Shown: one piece after another, positions 1 to 8,252 of the stretch
Layout of the letters: the number at the start of each line of letters is the position of its first letter
Position numbering within the stretch: position 1 is the first letter of the stretch
Origin: Eggerthellaceae bacterium
Lineage (GTDB): Bacteria > Actinomycetota > Coriobacteriia > Coriobacteriales > Eggerthellaceae
DNA: 64,000 nt
Reading direction: 5' to 3'
Assembly: GCA_017434045.1 (NCBI GenBank)
Contig: JAFRGA010000023.1
Span: 21,785-85,784 of the forward strand
Program-made: the position numbers and the translations under genes
Notes under the pieces: model-generated
Databases searched by the model: none
What the model was told of the DNA's origin: nothing
The model's input: the letters and a program-made list of their open reading frames with translations, nothing else

Positions 1-1
1 G

Positions 2-472
2 CCTGCGCCTAGCCTGAAGCTAGGCAACCGCTGGCTCGCTCCCGGACGTGATTTCAAGCTCTCGATTATCAACAATAGGAATGCGGGGAAGGCTAGCGTC
101 AAGGCAACGGGTATTGGCAACTATACGGGGACGAAAACCGTGAGCTTCACCATTGCCAAGGCAAACCAGCCACTTGTGGCAAAGGCGAAAGCAAAGAAGG
201 TGAAGGTCAAGCTTTCGAAAGTCAAGAAGAAGGCTTTCACCACAAGTGCTACCGTGAAGGTGTCGAAAGCACAGGGCAAGGTGACCTACAAGAACATCAG
301 TGCAAAGAAGTCTGTGAAGAAGTGGAAGGTGAACGCGAAAACCGGCAAGGTGACTGTGCCCAAGGGTACGAAGAAGGGCACGTACGCCGTGAAGCTGCGC
401 ATTACCGCCGCAGGCAATGCCAACTACAAATCCGGCTCGAAGATTGTATCCTTCAAGATCATCGTCAATTGA
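2..472 (+). CDS. C-terminal fragment of a secreted/surface protein with lysine-rich tail domain (5' end outside window)
   Basis: The reading frame is open from base 2 to the TGA at 470-472, so the gene begins upstream of the window; about 156 residues are visible. The first part ends in a YTGTKTVSFTI-like beta-strand pattern typical of bacterial Ig-like/MBG-type surface modules. The rest is a very basic domain rich in K-A-K and G-K-V repeats, with a TAAGNANYK element followed by a terminal strand. The next gene ends in a related domain (YAAGNKAYA followed by a similar strand), so the two proteins share a cell-envelope module, possibly binding an anionic wall polymer (inference). No LPXTG sorting signal or C-terminal membrane segment is present. 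Catalytic function cannot be judged from the fragment. Confidence 0.8.
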   Translation, partial: PAPSLKLGNRWLAPGRDFKLSIINNRNAGKASVKATGIGNYTGTKTVSFTIAKANQPLVAKAKAKKVKVKLSKVKKKAFTTSATVKVSKAQGKVTYKNISAKKSVKKWKVNAKTGKVTVPKGTKKGTYAVKLRITAAGNANYKSGSKIVSFKIIVN

Positions 473-588
473 TCGCCTGCCCCCGCTGGTGATTGATTGC
501 CTCTGGGATAAACGATTATTCGTCGTATTTCAGTTCGTTACATAACTATTCGAAACCATTAAAATACCAGTTCAACGCAACAATATAC

Positions 589-617
589 TTGACTGCGCAT
601 TTTGAATCGCTTATTAT
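589..617 (+). promoter_or_regulatory. Sigma-70-type promoter for the 805 surface-protein gene
   Basis: TTGACT at 589-594 and TATTAT at 612-617 are separated by exactly 17 bases in an AT-rich stretch (about 500-680) that contrasts with the GC-rich surroundings. Transcription would start near 624, giving a leader of about 180 bases before the coding region. The rest of the 473-804 gap holds no supportable gene. Confidence 0.6.
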
Positions 618-697
618 TCGTGATACCGATTATACGAAAAAGGAAATATTAACAAAACAGAATAACATAAACAAAGACAAAACGTGACGAGGAAGCA

Positions 698-742
698 ATG
701 CGGGGATAGTTGCCTGCCCCGCATAGGTTGTTTTGTTCTCTT
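698..742 (+). terminator. Terminator-like hairpin inside the leader of the 805 gene (possible attenuator)
   Basis: ATGCGGGG at 698-705 pairs perfectly with CCCCGCAT at 717-724 and is followed by a T-rich stretch (about 727-746). It lies between the promoter at 589-617 and the start codon, so it could attenuate the surface-protein gene. It could equally be a weak leader hairpin. Confidence 0.4.
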
Positions 743-804
743 TTTCGGAAGGCGCACTCCAGCGTTGATCGGAGTTAGGTAGGACGAATTGAAAGGAGAT
801 GCAC

Positions 805-3800
805 ATGCGAAGTTGCAAGCGTGCGAGAGGGGGAATCTTCACCTCGAAGGTTTTCGCGACCCTCATGGCGATTGTTCTGTGCGTTGGGTTCATACCTTAC
901 GTGCCCGCAGTCGCTTACGCCGACACATTGGTCGGAGGTGAGCCGCTGTTCGGTGCGCAAGCGGCAGGTGATACGGTAAACGGTGGTGCCGACATCACCG
1001 AGGATGGCACATATTATCTGGCCGATGATGCTACCGGCGCCATAACTATTGGCGAGAACTTGAAAGTTACGATTGTAGGAAAAGGAGCCGAAAAGAGGTT
1101 TGAGGGTCTCAACATCAAAGTCGGCAATGGAACGACGCTTACCATCCAGGACCTTTACGCAAACCAGGGTACCGGGGAAACAGCTGGTTCAACGGTCGAT
1201 TTTCTGGGTAACGGCACGCTGAAGGTCGAAGGTCAGAACCTCATCGACAACGATGGCGGGCTGAATGCGGCTGTTGTCCATGTGGGTGCTGGCAATGAGG
1301 TACATTTTGCGGGCACTGGCACTCTTTACGGCTACAAGTCAGCCTTGTGCTCTTATATCGGCGCCAATGTCGGCGAAGCTAACGGCAAGATCGTCTTTGA
1401 TGGTGGTTACTGGTTCCTCAAGGGTACGAAAACCGGCGCCGTTATCGGCGGTGATTCAGTGACCGACAAAGGTGGCGACATCGTCATCAACGGCGGCGAG
1501 CTCTATGTCAAAGGCATAGCTAAAGGCGCGCTGATCGGCGGCTCGAATCAAGGCAAATCTGGCGATGTCTACATCAACGGCGGCCTCGTAGAGCTGTTTG
1601 AGGATTTCTCAGGTCCGGCAATTGGAGCAGGTAACGCCGTCAATGCCGGCAGTGTTACGGTAACGGGCGGCTCATTGAAGACAACGCTGTCCTCCAATTC
1701 TTCCAACTCCTACGGCGCACCCGCCGACTTCAACGGCCTGGCTTACATAAGCTGGGATGCCGTGAAGGCGACAAACGCGAATGACTACGCGCTCCTCGCA
1801 TTCGACGCGAGCGCCTATATCTCCGACTTGGCAACGGACACCGTCGACGTGTATGTCGATGGTGGGCAGTTCTACTCCGGTCGTGCCTATACGTACGTTA
1901 CCAACGAGGTGAAGAACCCCAGTGACATCACCGGCACGACAACAGACAACTGGTTGCCCAACGACGCGAGCTATAAGCTCGGCGAAAGCGACTTTGCTGG
2001 CGCCTATCCAACGAAGAGTGGCTCCAGCCTAGCTCCTGAAAAGAGCCTGTACTTTGCGTTATCCAAGACTGACCACGTTCTTAAGGTCAATGGCGACAAG
2101 TACACCGCCACATGGGATGAGGCTGCTGGTGCGTTTGTCGTGGCGGCTGTTCCCGATCCTGCAACGACGTATGATTGGGATTCCACGACGTGGGCTGGTG
2201 GCTTGGACTTCACTTGGTATGACGCCGAGAATCCTCAGACCGAGTACCACCTTACCACGCCTGCGCAGTGGGAGGCTCTGGCGTGGATGTGTTCCGAGGA
2301 TTTGGCTAAGCTTGCCGACTACGAGGCGAACACCAATGGCAACGTAACTGCAATTCGCGGCACAGTGCCCGCAGCCCAAAACACGTTCGAGGGTGTGAAG
2401 TTCTATCTGGACAACGATATCGACATGGGCGGCGTGTACAACGCCGAGACCGATACGTGGTCTGGCTACAATTACTATCCAATCGGTTCTCAGGCGCAAA
2501 ACGACCTCGCTAACGGCCAGTTCTTTGGTCTGTTCTATGGTTCTTTTGACGGTCAGGGACATTATGTGAACAACATCTACTGCGAGCGCGGTACCGATCA
2601 GAGCTCGCAATCGGTCGGCTTGTTCGGTCGTGTCGGAGCGGCTGATGGCACTCCGGCTCCCGCATGTGACATTACGATCGAGAACGTCGGCGTCTCCGGC
2701 TTCATCAAGTCGGGCCGTTCGGTCGGCGGCATCGTTGGCAAGACGCTGCACGTCGCTACCGACAAACATGTGTATATCAAGAACTGCGTGAACCGCGCGA
2801 CTGTGCGCTCCACTCAGAAGAAGGGCGTTGGCGGTATTGTCGGAGCGTTCTGGAACGATCCCGTGATGGAGAATTGCTACAGCCTGGGCACCGCTGGTGG
2901 CGGTACCCCGCTCGGCAGCATCGTCGGTGGCAACGAGGGCACGATTACCAACGTGTACGCTACACAGCCGGTGGCCGTTTCGGGCGATAAGGCAACGTCA
3001 GCTGCATCCGTCAACAATGCTTACCAGCTCGAGCCTGGCACGGGATCGCAGCCTGGTGCAAACAAAACCGAAGCCGAGATGAAGGACAAGGCTTTCGTCC
3101 TCGAGCTCAACGGCGAAGGTTCCGCGTTCAATGTCGACACGGGCAACCTCAATGGCGGGTTCCCCTGCTTGGCATGGGAAGGTGGCACTCCCTATACAGC
3201 TGGCGATACACAGGTTATCGATAATGTCGTCAACGTTGTCGCCGCCATCGGCGGTGAAGTGACCGTCGACAGCAAGGATGCCATCGAGGCTGCCAAGGCC
3301 GCTTACGGAGCGCTGACCGACGACCAGAAGGCACTGCTCCCGGCTGAGTCCCGGGCCGCTTACGACAACGCGCTTGCTTCGTATACGGGCGCTTTGGTGG
3401 GAGCTATCCCGAGCGATGCGACGTCTGCGGCCGGCATCGCCGCCGTCGAGGAGGCGCTGAACGCTTACAACAGCCTGACTGCCGAGCAGAAGGCGCTCGT
3501 CCCCGCCGCTTCCGTTGCCACGTTGGTAAGTGCTCAGCAATCGGCGTCAAATGCACAAATCAAGTCGGCAAATGAGAAGGCGAGCGCAGCTGACGCTTCT
3601 GCTTCGGCAGCTGCTGCCGATGCGGCCGCTCAGAAAGCTCGCGCTGATACCGCCGAGAAGGGACTCGCGGCCAAGGCCGCAGAGGTCGCTGCCGCACAAG
3701 CTAAGGCAGTCGCCGCCCAGGCAAAGGCCGCGGCGCTGCAGAAGGACGTTTCAGCAGCCAAGGCAGCCCAAAAGGCTGCCGAATCGAAAGCAGCGAAGGC

Positions 3801-4107
3801 CTCCTCGGGCCTGAAGGCAAACACGATGACCGTCAAGGCCAAGACCATCAAGTCCAGCACCAAGAAGAACAAGACCTTCAAGAAAGCCACAGCGTTCACC
3901 GTGAAGAAAGCCAAGGGCAAAGTAACCTTCACCAAGGTCTCCGGAAACGCGAAGATTACCGTTACCAAGGCGGGCAAGGTGAAGGTCAAGAAGGGACTGA
4001 AGAAGAATAAGACCTACAAAGTCAAGGTGCTCGTATACGCAGCGGGCAATAAGGCCTATGCACCGGTTATGAAGACCGTGACGCTCAAGGTCAAGATAAC
4101 GAAGTAA
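805..4107 (+). CDS. Large secreted surface protein: beta-helix/carbohydrate-binding-like region, GLUG repeats, helical repeats, Lys-rich tail
   Basis: An exported protein of about 1,100 residues. The ATG at 805 is preferred over 799 because AAAGGAG (792-798) abuts the earlier ATG but sits 6 bases before the later one. A signal peptide (basic start, hydrophobic core, AYA-DT cleavage region) occupies about residues 1-41. Residues about 50-330 are Gly-rich with repeated V-INGG-type strands, as in parallel beta-helix or carbohydrate-binding proteins. VGLFGRVG and VGGIVGKT elements near 600-680 resemble GLUG motifs. Two helical repeats (DDQKALLP, AEQKALVP) lie near 820-900. An Ala-rich coiled coil and a basic C-terminal domain like that of the upstream protein follow. 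No sortase motif or membrane anchor is seen. Adhesion or wall association is inferred; enzymatic activity is not evident. Confidence 0.85.
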   Translation: MRSCKRARGGIFTSKVFATLMAIVLCVGFIPYVPAVAYADTLVGGEPLFGAQAAGDTVNGGADITEDGTYYLADDATGAITIGENLKVTIVGKGAEKRFEGLNIKVGNGTTLTIQDLYANQGTGETAGSTVDFLGNGTLKVEGQNLIDNDGGLNAAVVHVGAGNEVHFAGTGTLYGYKSALCSYIGANVGEANGKIVFDGGYWFLKGTKTGAVIGGDSVTDKGGDIVINGGELYVKGIAKGALIGGSNQGKSGDVYINGGLVELFEDFSGPAIGAGNAVNAGSVTVTGGSLKTTLSSNSSNSYGAPADFNGLAYISWDAVKATNANDYALLAFDASAYISDLATDTVDVYVDGGQFYSGRAYTYVTNEVKNPSDITGTTTDNWLPNDASYKLGESDFAGAYPTKSGSSLAPEKSLYFALSKTDHVLKVNGDKYTATWDEAAGAFVVAAVPDPATTYDWDSTTWAGGLDFTWYDAENPQTEYHLTTPAQWEALAWMCSEDLAKLADYEANTNGNVTAIRGTVPAAQNTFEGVKFYLDNDIDMGGVYNAETDTWSGYNYYPIGSQAQNDLANGQFFGLFYGSFDGQGHYVNNIYCERGTDQSSQSVGLFGRVGAADGTPAPACDITIENVGVSGFIKSGRSVGGIVGKTLHVATDKHVYIKNCVNRATVRSTQKKGVGGIVGAFWNDPVMENCYSLGTAGGGTPLGSIVGGNEGTITNVYATQPVAVSGDKATSAASVNNAYQLEPGTGSQPGANKTEAEMKDKAFVLELNGEGSAFNVDTGNLNGGFPCLAWEGGTPYTAGDTQVIDNVVNVVAAIGGEVTVDSKDAIEAAKAAYGALTDDQKALLPAESRAAYDNALASYTGALVGAIPSDATSAAGIAAVEEALNAYNSLTAEQKALVPAASVATLVSAQQSASNAQIKSANEKASAADASASAAAADAAAQKARADTAEKGLAAKAAEVAAAQAKAVAAQAKAAALQKDVSAAKAAQKAAESKAAKASSGLKANTMTVKAKTIKSSTKKNKTFKKATAFTVKKAKGKVTFTKVSGNAKITVTKAGKVKVKKGLKKNKTYKVKVLVYAAGNKAYAPVMKTVTLKVKITK

Positions 4108-4160
4108 AGAGTTCTCGCTTTAGTTTCGGGGCGTTTGATCGCCCGTAAAGGAGAGCGATT

Positions 4161-4277
4161 ATGAGTTGGGGCGAATCGCGAAAGAGCAGCGATTCGCCTC
4201 GACCATTCTTCTTGCAGATGGTTTTCCAACCATTCCCCTGCAGGCGAATGTTAATGATGAAAATGGTCGGGGTTTGA
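4161..4277 (+). CDS. Possible 38-residue leader peptide ORF overlapping a structured RNA
   Basis: AAAGGAG at 4147-4153 sits 7 bases before an ATG at 4161, and the frame runs to TGA at 4275-4277, encoding 38 residues (MSWGESRKSS... ending KMVGV). No homology is recognised. The ORF almost exactly covers a set of strong RNA stems (4170-4272), so its translation would disrupt them. That suggests a regulatory leader peptide more than a functional protein. The ideal Shine-Dalgarno spacing is the main support; chance cannot be excluded. Confidence 0.35.
   Translation: MSWGESRKSSDSPRPFFLQMVFQPFPCRRMLMMKMVGV
4170..4272 (+). promoter_or_regulatory. Structured leader RNA with mutually exclusive stems upstream of molybdenum-related genes
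   Basis: Stem 1: 4170-4179 pairs perfectly with 4189-4198 (10 bp). Stem 2: 4197-4207 pairs with 4262-4272 (11 bp, one T-G). Inside stem 2, 4211-4217 pairs with 4238-4244 and 4218-4223 pairs with 4228-4233 around a TTCC loop. GGCGAAT occurs at both 4170-4176 and 4243-4249, and both copies complement ATTCGCC at 4192-4198, so two exclusive folds are possible. Its place ahead of DUF364 and moeA-like genes makes a molybdenum-cofactor-responsive switch conceivable, but the known Moco riboswitch consensus was not recognised. Confidence 0.45.
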
Positions 4278-4329
4278 GGACGGCGGCCTTCATCTAGTCA
4301 GCATCAGCGACCCATTAGAGTTCTGGCGC

Positions 4330-4335
4330 TATAAT
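4330..4335 (+). promoter_or_regulatory. Possible -10 box upstream of the DUF364 gene
   Basis: A TATAAT hexamer lies at 4330-4335, about 65 bases before the chosen start at 4400. No convincing -35 element is seen at the right spacing. If used, it would exclude the structured region at 4170-4272 from this mRNA, which weakens the riboswitch reading of that region. Confidence 0.3.
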
Positions 4336-4399
4336 GATCAGCGGCAATCAAGCGAAAGAGCTCGGCAATAGAGCCGACCTGCAAAAGGAGATGCTTCAC

Positions 4400-5245
4400 A
4401 TGGGACGCATGGATGACTTAAAAGGTGGAAAAGCTCAAGCAACAGGGGCAATTGCATTTCCCGGAACGGATGCCCATGAGGGCCCGTGGGCGTTGTACAA
4501 CGAGTTGATCGAGGGGATTCCCGAAGGCATCGCCGTACGCGATTACTGCCTGGGCACGCATTGGTCGTATGTCGAGGCTGACAGCGGCATGGGCATTGCG
4601 TGGACGGCAAGTGGCGGCGCCAAGCGTCAGTACAAGGGTGATTTGCGTGGTCGCGAGTTACGCGAGATGGCGCAGCTGGCCAAGTCGTGGTGCTTCGAGG
4701 AAGCCACGTTGGGCATCGCGGCGTTGAACGCCTGGTATGCGCAACGCGACAAGCTCGATTCTCTGGGAGCGCGTTACGACGAGCCTGTCGACCTTCCTGA
4801 TGGCACCCGTCGGAAAATGGATGCTTTCGAGCTGCATGCCGACCAGATGAACGGAAAGAAAGTCGTGATGGTGGGGCATTTCCCGCACCCTGAGCGCTTG
4901 GTGGACTACGGTGCCGACCTGACTGTCCTGGAGCGTAACTGCCGCGATGAGCTTGACACGCCCGATCCGGCATGCGAGTACATCATACCCGGTGCTGATC
5001 TGGTGTTCTATACCGGCGTGACGTTCATCAACAAGACGGCCCCACGTTTGTTGGCGCTTGCGGCCAATGCGCGCACCGTCATGGTCGGGCCGAGCGTCAT
5101 CATGGCGCCTCGCCTGTTCGACCGCGGAGTGGACATGCTCGCAGGCAGCGTCGTAGCCGATCCCGACAAGACGCGCTTTGCCGTGCAAAATGGCGCGGGG
5201 CAGTTTTTCGGCGAAGCATTGAGCATGCTTTACCTGGAAAAATAA
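4400..5245 (+). CDS. DUF364/DUF4213 family protein (putative heavy-metal chelation domain)
   Basis: Encodes 281 residues. The ATG at 4400 lies 9 bases after AAAAGGAG (4383-4390); the in-frame ATGs at 4334 and 4391 are badly placed relative to it. The N-terminal half matches the DUF4213 pattern. The C-terminal half has the DUF364 pattern: a VVMVGHFPHPERL strand-loop, a conserved Glu and Asp-Pro segment, a D-L-V-F-Y-T-G-V-T-F-I-N-K-T element and a V-G-P-S-V-I-M-A-P-R-L-F-D-R-G-V-D segment. Family members sit in metal, corrinoid or molybdopterin loci and are proposed to handle a metal or metal chelate; biochemical function is poorly established. It is 24 bases upstream of a moeA-like gene on the same strand, so co-transcription and a molybdenum-linked role are likely. 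Confidence 0.8.
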   Translation: MGRMDDLKGGKAQATGAIAFPGTDAHEGPWALYNELIEGIPEGIAVRDYCLGTHWSYVEADSGMGIAWTASGGAKRQYKGDLRGRELREMAQLAKSWCFEEATLGIAALNAWYAQRDKLDSLGARYDEPVDLPDGTRRKMDAFELHADQMNGKKVVMVGHFPHPERLVDYGADLTVLERNCRDELDTPDPACEYIIPGADLVFYTGVTFINKTAPRLLALAANARTVMVGPSVIMAPRLFDRGVDMLAGSVVADPDKTRFAVQNGAGQFFGEALSMLYLEK

Positions 5246-5269
5246 ACACTTTGGAAGGAGAATGCCCAC

Positions 5270-6553
5270 ATGCGCGACCATTCGAAGCACGTGCAAGTTT
5301 CCAAGGAGCAGGCAATAGACCTGATTTTAGGAGCTTGCAGGTTCTCGCCTGATTTCGAAGAGGTGCCCATTGGCCAGGCAATAGGGCGCGTACTTGCCCA
5401 TGATGCCGTAGCTCGACTCGACATGCCGAATGCCCTGACGTGCTGCATGGATTCGATTGCCGTGCATTGGGACGACTTTGCCGAGCTCGATGGAGGCCTT
5501 CCCAACACCACCGATTGGGTGCGTGGGCGCGATTGGGAGTTCGCAAACACGGGTGTCGCCATGCCGGAGGGCTTCGACACGGCCATTGTCGTAGAGCACG
5601 TGCGCGTGAGCGCGGACGAGCAGCATGTCGAATTGGAAGCCGCGCCGTCCAAGCGTTTCGCCGGCACGCGTCCTGCTGGCAGCAAGTTTCATGAAGGTGA
5701 TGTGCTCGTAGAGGCTGGCACGACAATAACGCCCTTGCTTGCAGCCCATATCGCAAGCGGTAACAACTCAGTTGTCGAAGTCATCGCCAAACCGAAGGTC
5801 GCCTTCCTCCCCACGGGCAACGAGCTGGTGCCTGTGGGAGGCGAAATACCCCTTGGGCGGAATATCGAGACGAATAGCCTGCTCATGAAGGGCAAGATCG
5901 AGCAATGGGGCGGTCAGGCGCTGTTGTACCCAATTACGCCGGACGATCCCGAGGCGCTTGAAGCCGCATTGCGCAAGGCATCGGCAGAAGCCGATATAGT
6001 CGTCCTAAACGCCGGGTCGTCGAAAGGTTCCGACGACTGGTCGCTCGAGATTCTAGAACGCATCGGGAAGGTGCTGTATCACCAGACGAGCCATGGGCCG
6101 GGGCATCACAGCTCGTGTTCTGTTCTGGATAACACACCCGTCATCGGCATCTCGGGTCCTCCTGGCGGCGCTGCCTTCACAGCCGATTTCTACCTCTGGC
6201 CGGCCATGCGGAAATTCTTGGGCCAGGATCCGCAGCCTGCGCGTGTTCTGACGCGGTTGGCGAACGCATTTCCAAGCGGGGGTCCGGGCGGCGCAGCGGG
6301 GCAAACAGGTGCGTCGTCGAAGCCGGCGGGAGAGGTGCGTCCGAGCGAGACCGGGCTGTTCTATGGGATCAAGCAAATGGTGTTGCACCAGGCAGACGAT
6401 GGTTTCATCGAAGCTTGCCCGGCGTCCTCGAGTCATCCTGGCCCAGTTGAAGCAGAGGCTGCCGATGCGTACTACGCATTGAAGACCGGCCCGGGAATCC
6501 AACCGCCTGCTGTGGGGGACCTCGTCGAGGTCGTCTTGCGACCCGAGCGGTAG
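5270..6553 (+). CDS. MoeA-like molybdopterin molybdenumtransferase-family protein
   Basis: 427 residues; AAGGAG at 5255-5260 lies 9 bases before the ATG. MoeA inserts molybdenum into adenylylated molybdopterin. The MoeA N-terminal region is present (residues about 10-180), with C-M-D-S-I-A-V in place of the usual A-M-D-G-Y-A-V, keeping the Asp. The MoCF-binding domain follows (about 180-320): FLPTGNELVPVG, N-S-L-L, a degenerate N-A-G-S-S-K-G-S-D-D loop where canonical enzymes have GGVS-G--D, and G-I-S-G-P-P-G-G where most have G-L-P-G-N-P. These departures suggest a divergent paralogue, perhaps specialised for a subset of molybdoenzymes. Residues about 335-355 are a Gly/Ala-rich linker before the C-terminal domain. 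It is probably in one operon with the DUF364 gene. Confidence 0.85.
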   Translation: MRDHSKHVQVSKEQAIDLILGACRFSPDFEEVPIGQAIGRVLAHDAVARLDMPNALTCCMDSIAVHWDDFAELDGGLPNTTDWVRGRDWEFANTGVAMPEGFDTAIVVEHVRVSADEQHVELEAAPSKRFAGTRPAGSKFHEGDVLVEAGTTITPLLAAHIASGNNSVVEVIAKPKVAFLPTGNELVPVGGEIPLGRNIETNSLLMKGKIEQWGGQALLYPITPDDPEALEAALRKASAEADIVVLNAGSSKGSDDWSLEILERIGKVLYHQTSHGPGHHSSCSVLDNTPVIGISGPPGGAAFTADFYLWPAMRKFLGQDPQPARVLTRLANAFPSGGPGGAAGQTGASSKPAGEVRPSETGLFYGIKQMVLHQADDGFIEACPASSSHPGPVEAEAADAYYALKTGPGIQPPAVGDLVEVVLRPER

Positions 6554-6596
6554 CGGCTGCATCCAGGTAGGCGAGCGACCACCTGCAGGGAAGCGA

Positions 6597-7220
6597 TCAG
6601 ACGCAATGGGCCAGAAGCTCGTCACGGGTTTCGCTCACGGGGAAAACGGGCGTCATTCCACCCCAAGGCGCATTGGCGAATCGTTCTTTCGCCTGATCTA
6701 ACAGCTGCTCTCGCACGACGATCAACGCATGGGGAAGCGCGGGGGTTGCACCGCGCTCCACAAGGGCGAGCGCGTTCGTGAGGCCGCCGCCATGGAGCAG
6801 CTCCAGCCTTCCGAGCTCGTCGATGATGAGCATGCCCTTGGAGGAAGCGTCGGCGTTTGCAGGCTCGGCTTCAGTCACACGTGCCACCCAGGAGAGGTGC
6901 TCGTTGACGCAGTCCAACGCCGCGTCGTCAATGGCCCAGCTGAGTTTGGCCTTGTGCGCTTGCGAGCAAGTCGTCCGTTCTTCGACGTCGCCCAAATCGC
7001 TTGCACGCCGCGCGAACGGGATGACGTCGTGTTGGGGAAGCAGCTCGTTGTCAATTCCAGTCTTCTCGTACGTTACCGTCCCGTTTTCACGGTGTTCAAT
7101 CCACTCTCCTGGGGCGATGACGCCATAGGGGAAGACGCCGCTTGCCTCGAGAGCCGCGATCGTATCCTGTAGCCATCGGGTCTTGCCTGTCTGAATATCT
7201 CCGGTGAGCACGTATAGCAT
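6597..7220 (-). CDS. THEP1-like P-loop nucleoside-triphosphatase
   Basis: 207 residues on the minus strand, convergent with the MoeA-like gene. A Walker A loop GDIQTGKTRW is at residues 7-16, and a Walker B-like LIIDELGRLEL segment matches the IDE-G--EL signature of THEP1/NTPase-family proteins (YfhQ/MTH538-like). The C-terminal ALIVVREQLLD resembles the strand and lid region of that family. THEP1 proteins hydrolyse NTPs in vitro with unclear physiology. In several anaerobes related NTPases lie beside molybdate transport or cofactor genes, as here, so a link to molybdenum cofactor or molybdenum-enzyme maturation is inferred. No classical MobB signature was seen. Confidence 0.75.
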   Translation of the reverse strand: MLYVLTGDIQTGKTRWLQDTIAALEASGVFPYGVIAPGEWIEHRENGTVTYEKTGIDNELLPQHDVIPFARRASDLGDVEERTTCSQAHKAKLSWAIDDAALDCVNEHLSWVARVTEAEPANADASSKGMLIIDELGRLELLHGGGLTNALALVERGATPALPHALIVVREQLLDQAKERFANAPWGGMTPVFPVSETRDELLAHCV

Positions 7221-7357
7221 TGCGGTCCTTCCGTTGTGCCATGTTGGGTTTTCGTTTGCATTGTCGCACTAAACGCACACAGTCCGATGCAATAATACTG
7301 GCAAAGGAGCATTACTGGGCAGCGGAAACGATGAAGAGAGCTGGAACGGAGCAGGTT

Positions 7358-7936
7358 ATGTCAGGAAAAGCGGCGAAGGGGCTCAAGTTCGCGGTGGACA
7401 AGGTGGCGGATGCGGCGAAGAAGGCCGGATCGTATCTTGAGAAGAAGCGGGCGAGCGCCGATGGTTCGCATGGAACTGTGGTTTCAGCTGCTAATGCTGG
7501 AGTCGTCGGCAAGTCCGCGCTTTCGGCAACTGCTCATGCCGTCGAGCCGTACTCCGCCCGCATCCCGTTCGGAGTCATGCCTCGTCCGGCAATGCAGGTG
7601 CCTGCCGAGGAACTTCCGCGTGTGGCGAGCGATCGGGATGCCTACCATGCGCTTATCGATAAACGAGCTTACGAATTGCGAGTACGTATTGCTGAGCAGG
7701 CGTATGCCACTGTGTTGTCTGGCGGAAAAGCCGATGAAGACAGCCCGGTCCAAGCCGAGGCGGTGGAGATTCTACACGAGGATGCTCGTGTGCAGACTTA
7801 TCAGATCAACCCGGATATCCCAACGGAGCCGGAACCATACGAGAAGATTCAAGACGCTCTGAAGACCTCGAGGCTTTTCTCCGAGGGGAGCGATGACGCG
7901 TACAAGCCGACGCCTTTCTCGATGCCGCGAACTTAA
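7358..7936 (+). CDS. Hypothetical protein, no recognised domain
   Basis: 192 residues. The ATG at 7358 has GGAG (7348-7351) 6 bases upstream; in-frame ATGs at 7220 and 7331 lack a suitably placed ribosome site. The N-terminus is Lys/Ala-rich and helical (MSGKAAKGLKFAVDKVADAAKK). The middle is a predicted helical region, and the C-terminal third is rich in Pro and acidic residues. No signal peptide or membrane segment is seen, so it is probably cytoplasmic. It stands alone between divergent and downstream molybdenum genes and ends before a hairpin terminator. No function can be assigned. Confidence 0.65.
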   Translation: MSGKAAKGLKFAVDKVADAAKKAGSYLEKKRASADGSHGTVVSAANAGVVGKSALSATAHAVEPYSARIPFGVMPRPAMQVPAEELPRVASDRDAYHALIDKRAYELRVRIAEQAYATVLSGGKADEDSPVQAEAVEILHEDARVQTYQINPDIPTEPEPYEKIQDALKTSRLFSEGSDDAYKPTPFSMPRT

Positions 7937-7983
7937 TTAGCAGAAAAGCAACCGCATCCGCCCGAATTTTGGGCGAAACGTTC

Positions 7984-8034
7984 GCCCCACAGCAAGCTGG
8001 TGATTGCCGGCTGCTGTGGGGCGTTCGAGTTCTT
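7984..8034 (+). terminator. Terminator after the 7358 gene, with an overlapping alternative hairpin
   Basis: GCCCCACAGC at 7984-7993 pairs perfectly with GCTGTGGGGC at 8013-8022, followed by a moderately T-rich tract. GGGCGAA (7971-7977) can also pair with TTCGCCC (7981-7987), an overlapping and exclusive hairpin. The remainder of the 7937-8252 gap is AT-rich promoter DNA for modA. Confidence 0.55.
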
Positions 8035-8144
8035 TGTCGGTTATGAGGCTGTAAAGGGAAGCGCTTTAGCCGCTTTTTCAGAGCAGAAGTTAGGTACGAA
8101 CAGGTATATACTGGTATGAAATGTGATATAAGTAAAAATAATTC

Positions 8145-8177
8145 ATTATTGACAATAATTTTTATCAGCTCTAACAT
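8145..8177 (+). promoter_or_regulatory. modA promoter with an operator-like palindrome over the -35 box
   Basis: TTGACA at 8149-8154 and TAACAT at 8172-8177 have a 17-base spacer, a near-consensus promoter. The -35 box is embedded in ATTATTG-A-CAATAAT (8145-8159), a perfect 7-bp-arm palindrome. A repressor bound there would block polymerase; molybdate-responsive control is the obvious hypothesis given the genes downstream. Confidence 0.7.
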
Positions 8178-8252
8178 GTCAAAAGATTGAGCAATATGAA
8201 TGAATCTACGCATATTGCCTAAAACAGGGAAGGAATACGAGAAGGGATATAT

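Noticed and set aside
493..687. 64-codon plus ORF in the AT-rich gap
   Set aside because: No ribosome site; contains the promoter of the next gene; no homology.
4170..4272. Known Moco riboswitch
   Set aside because: The context fits but the consensus could not be recognised by eye; kept as a generic structured leader.
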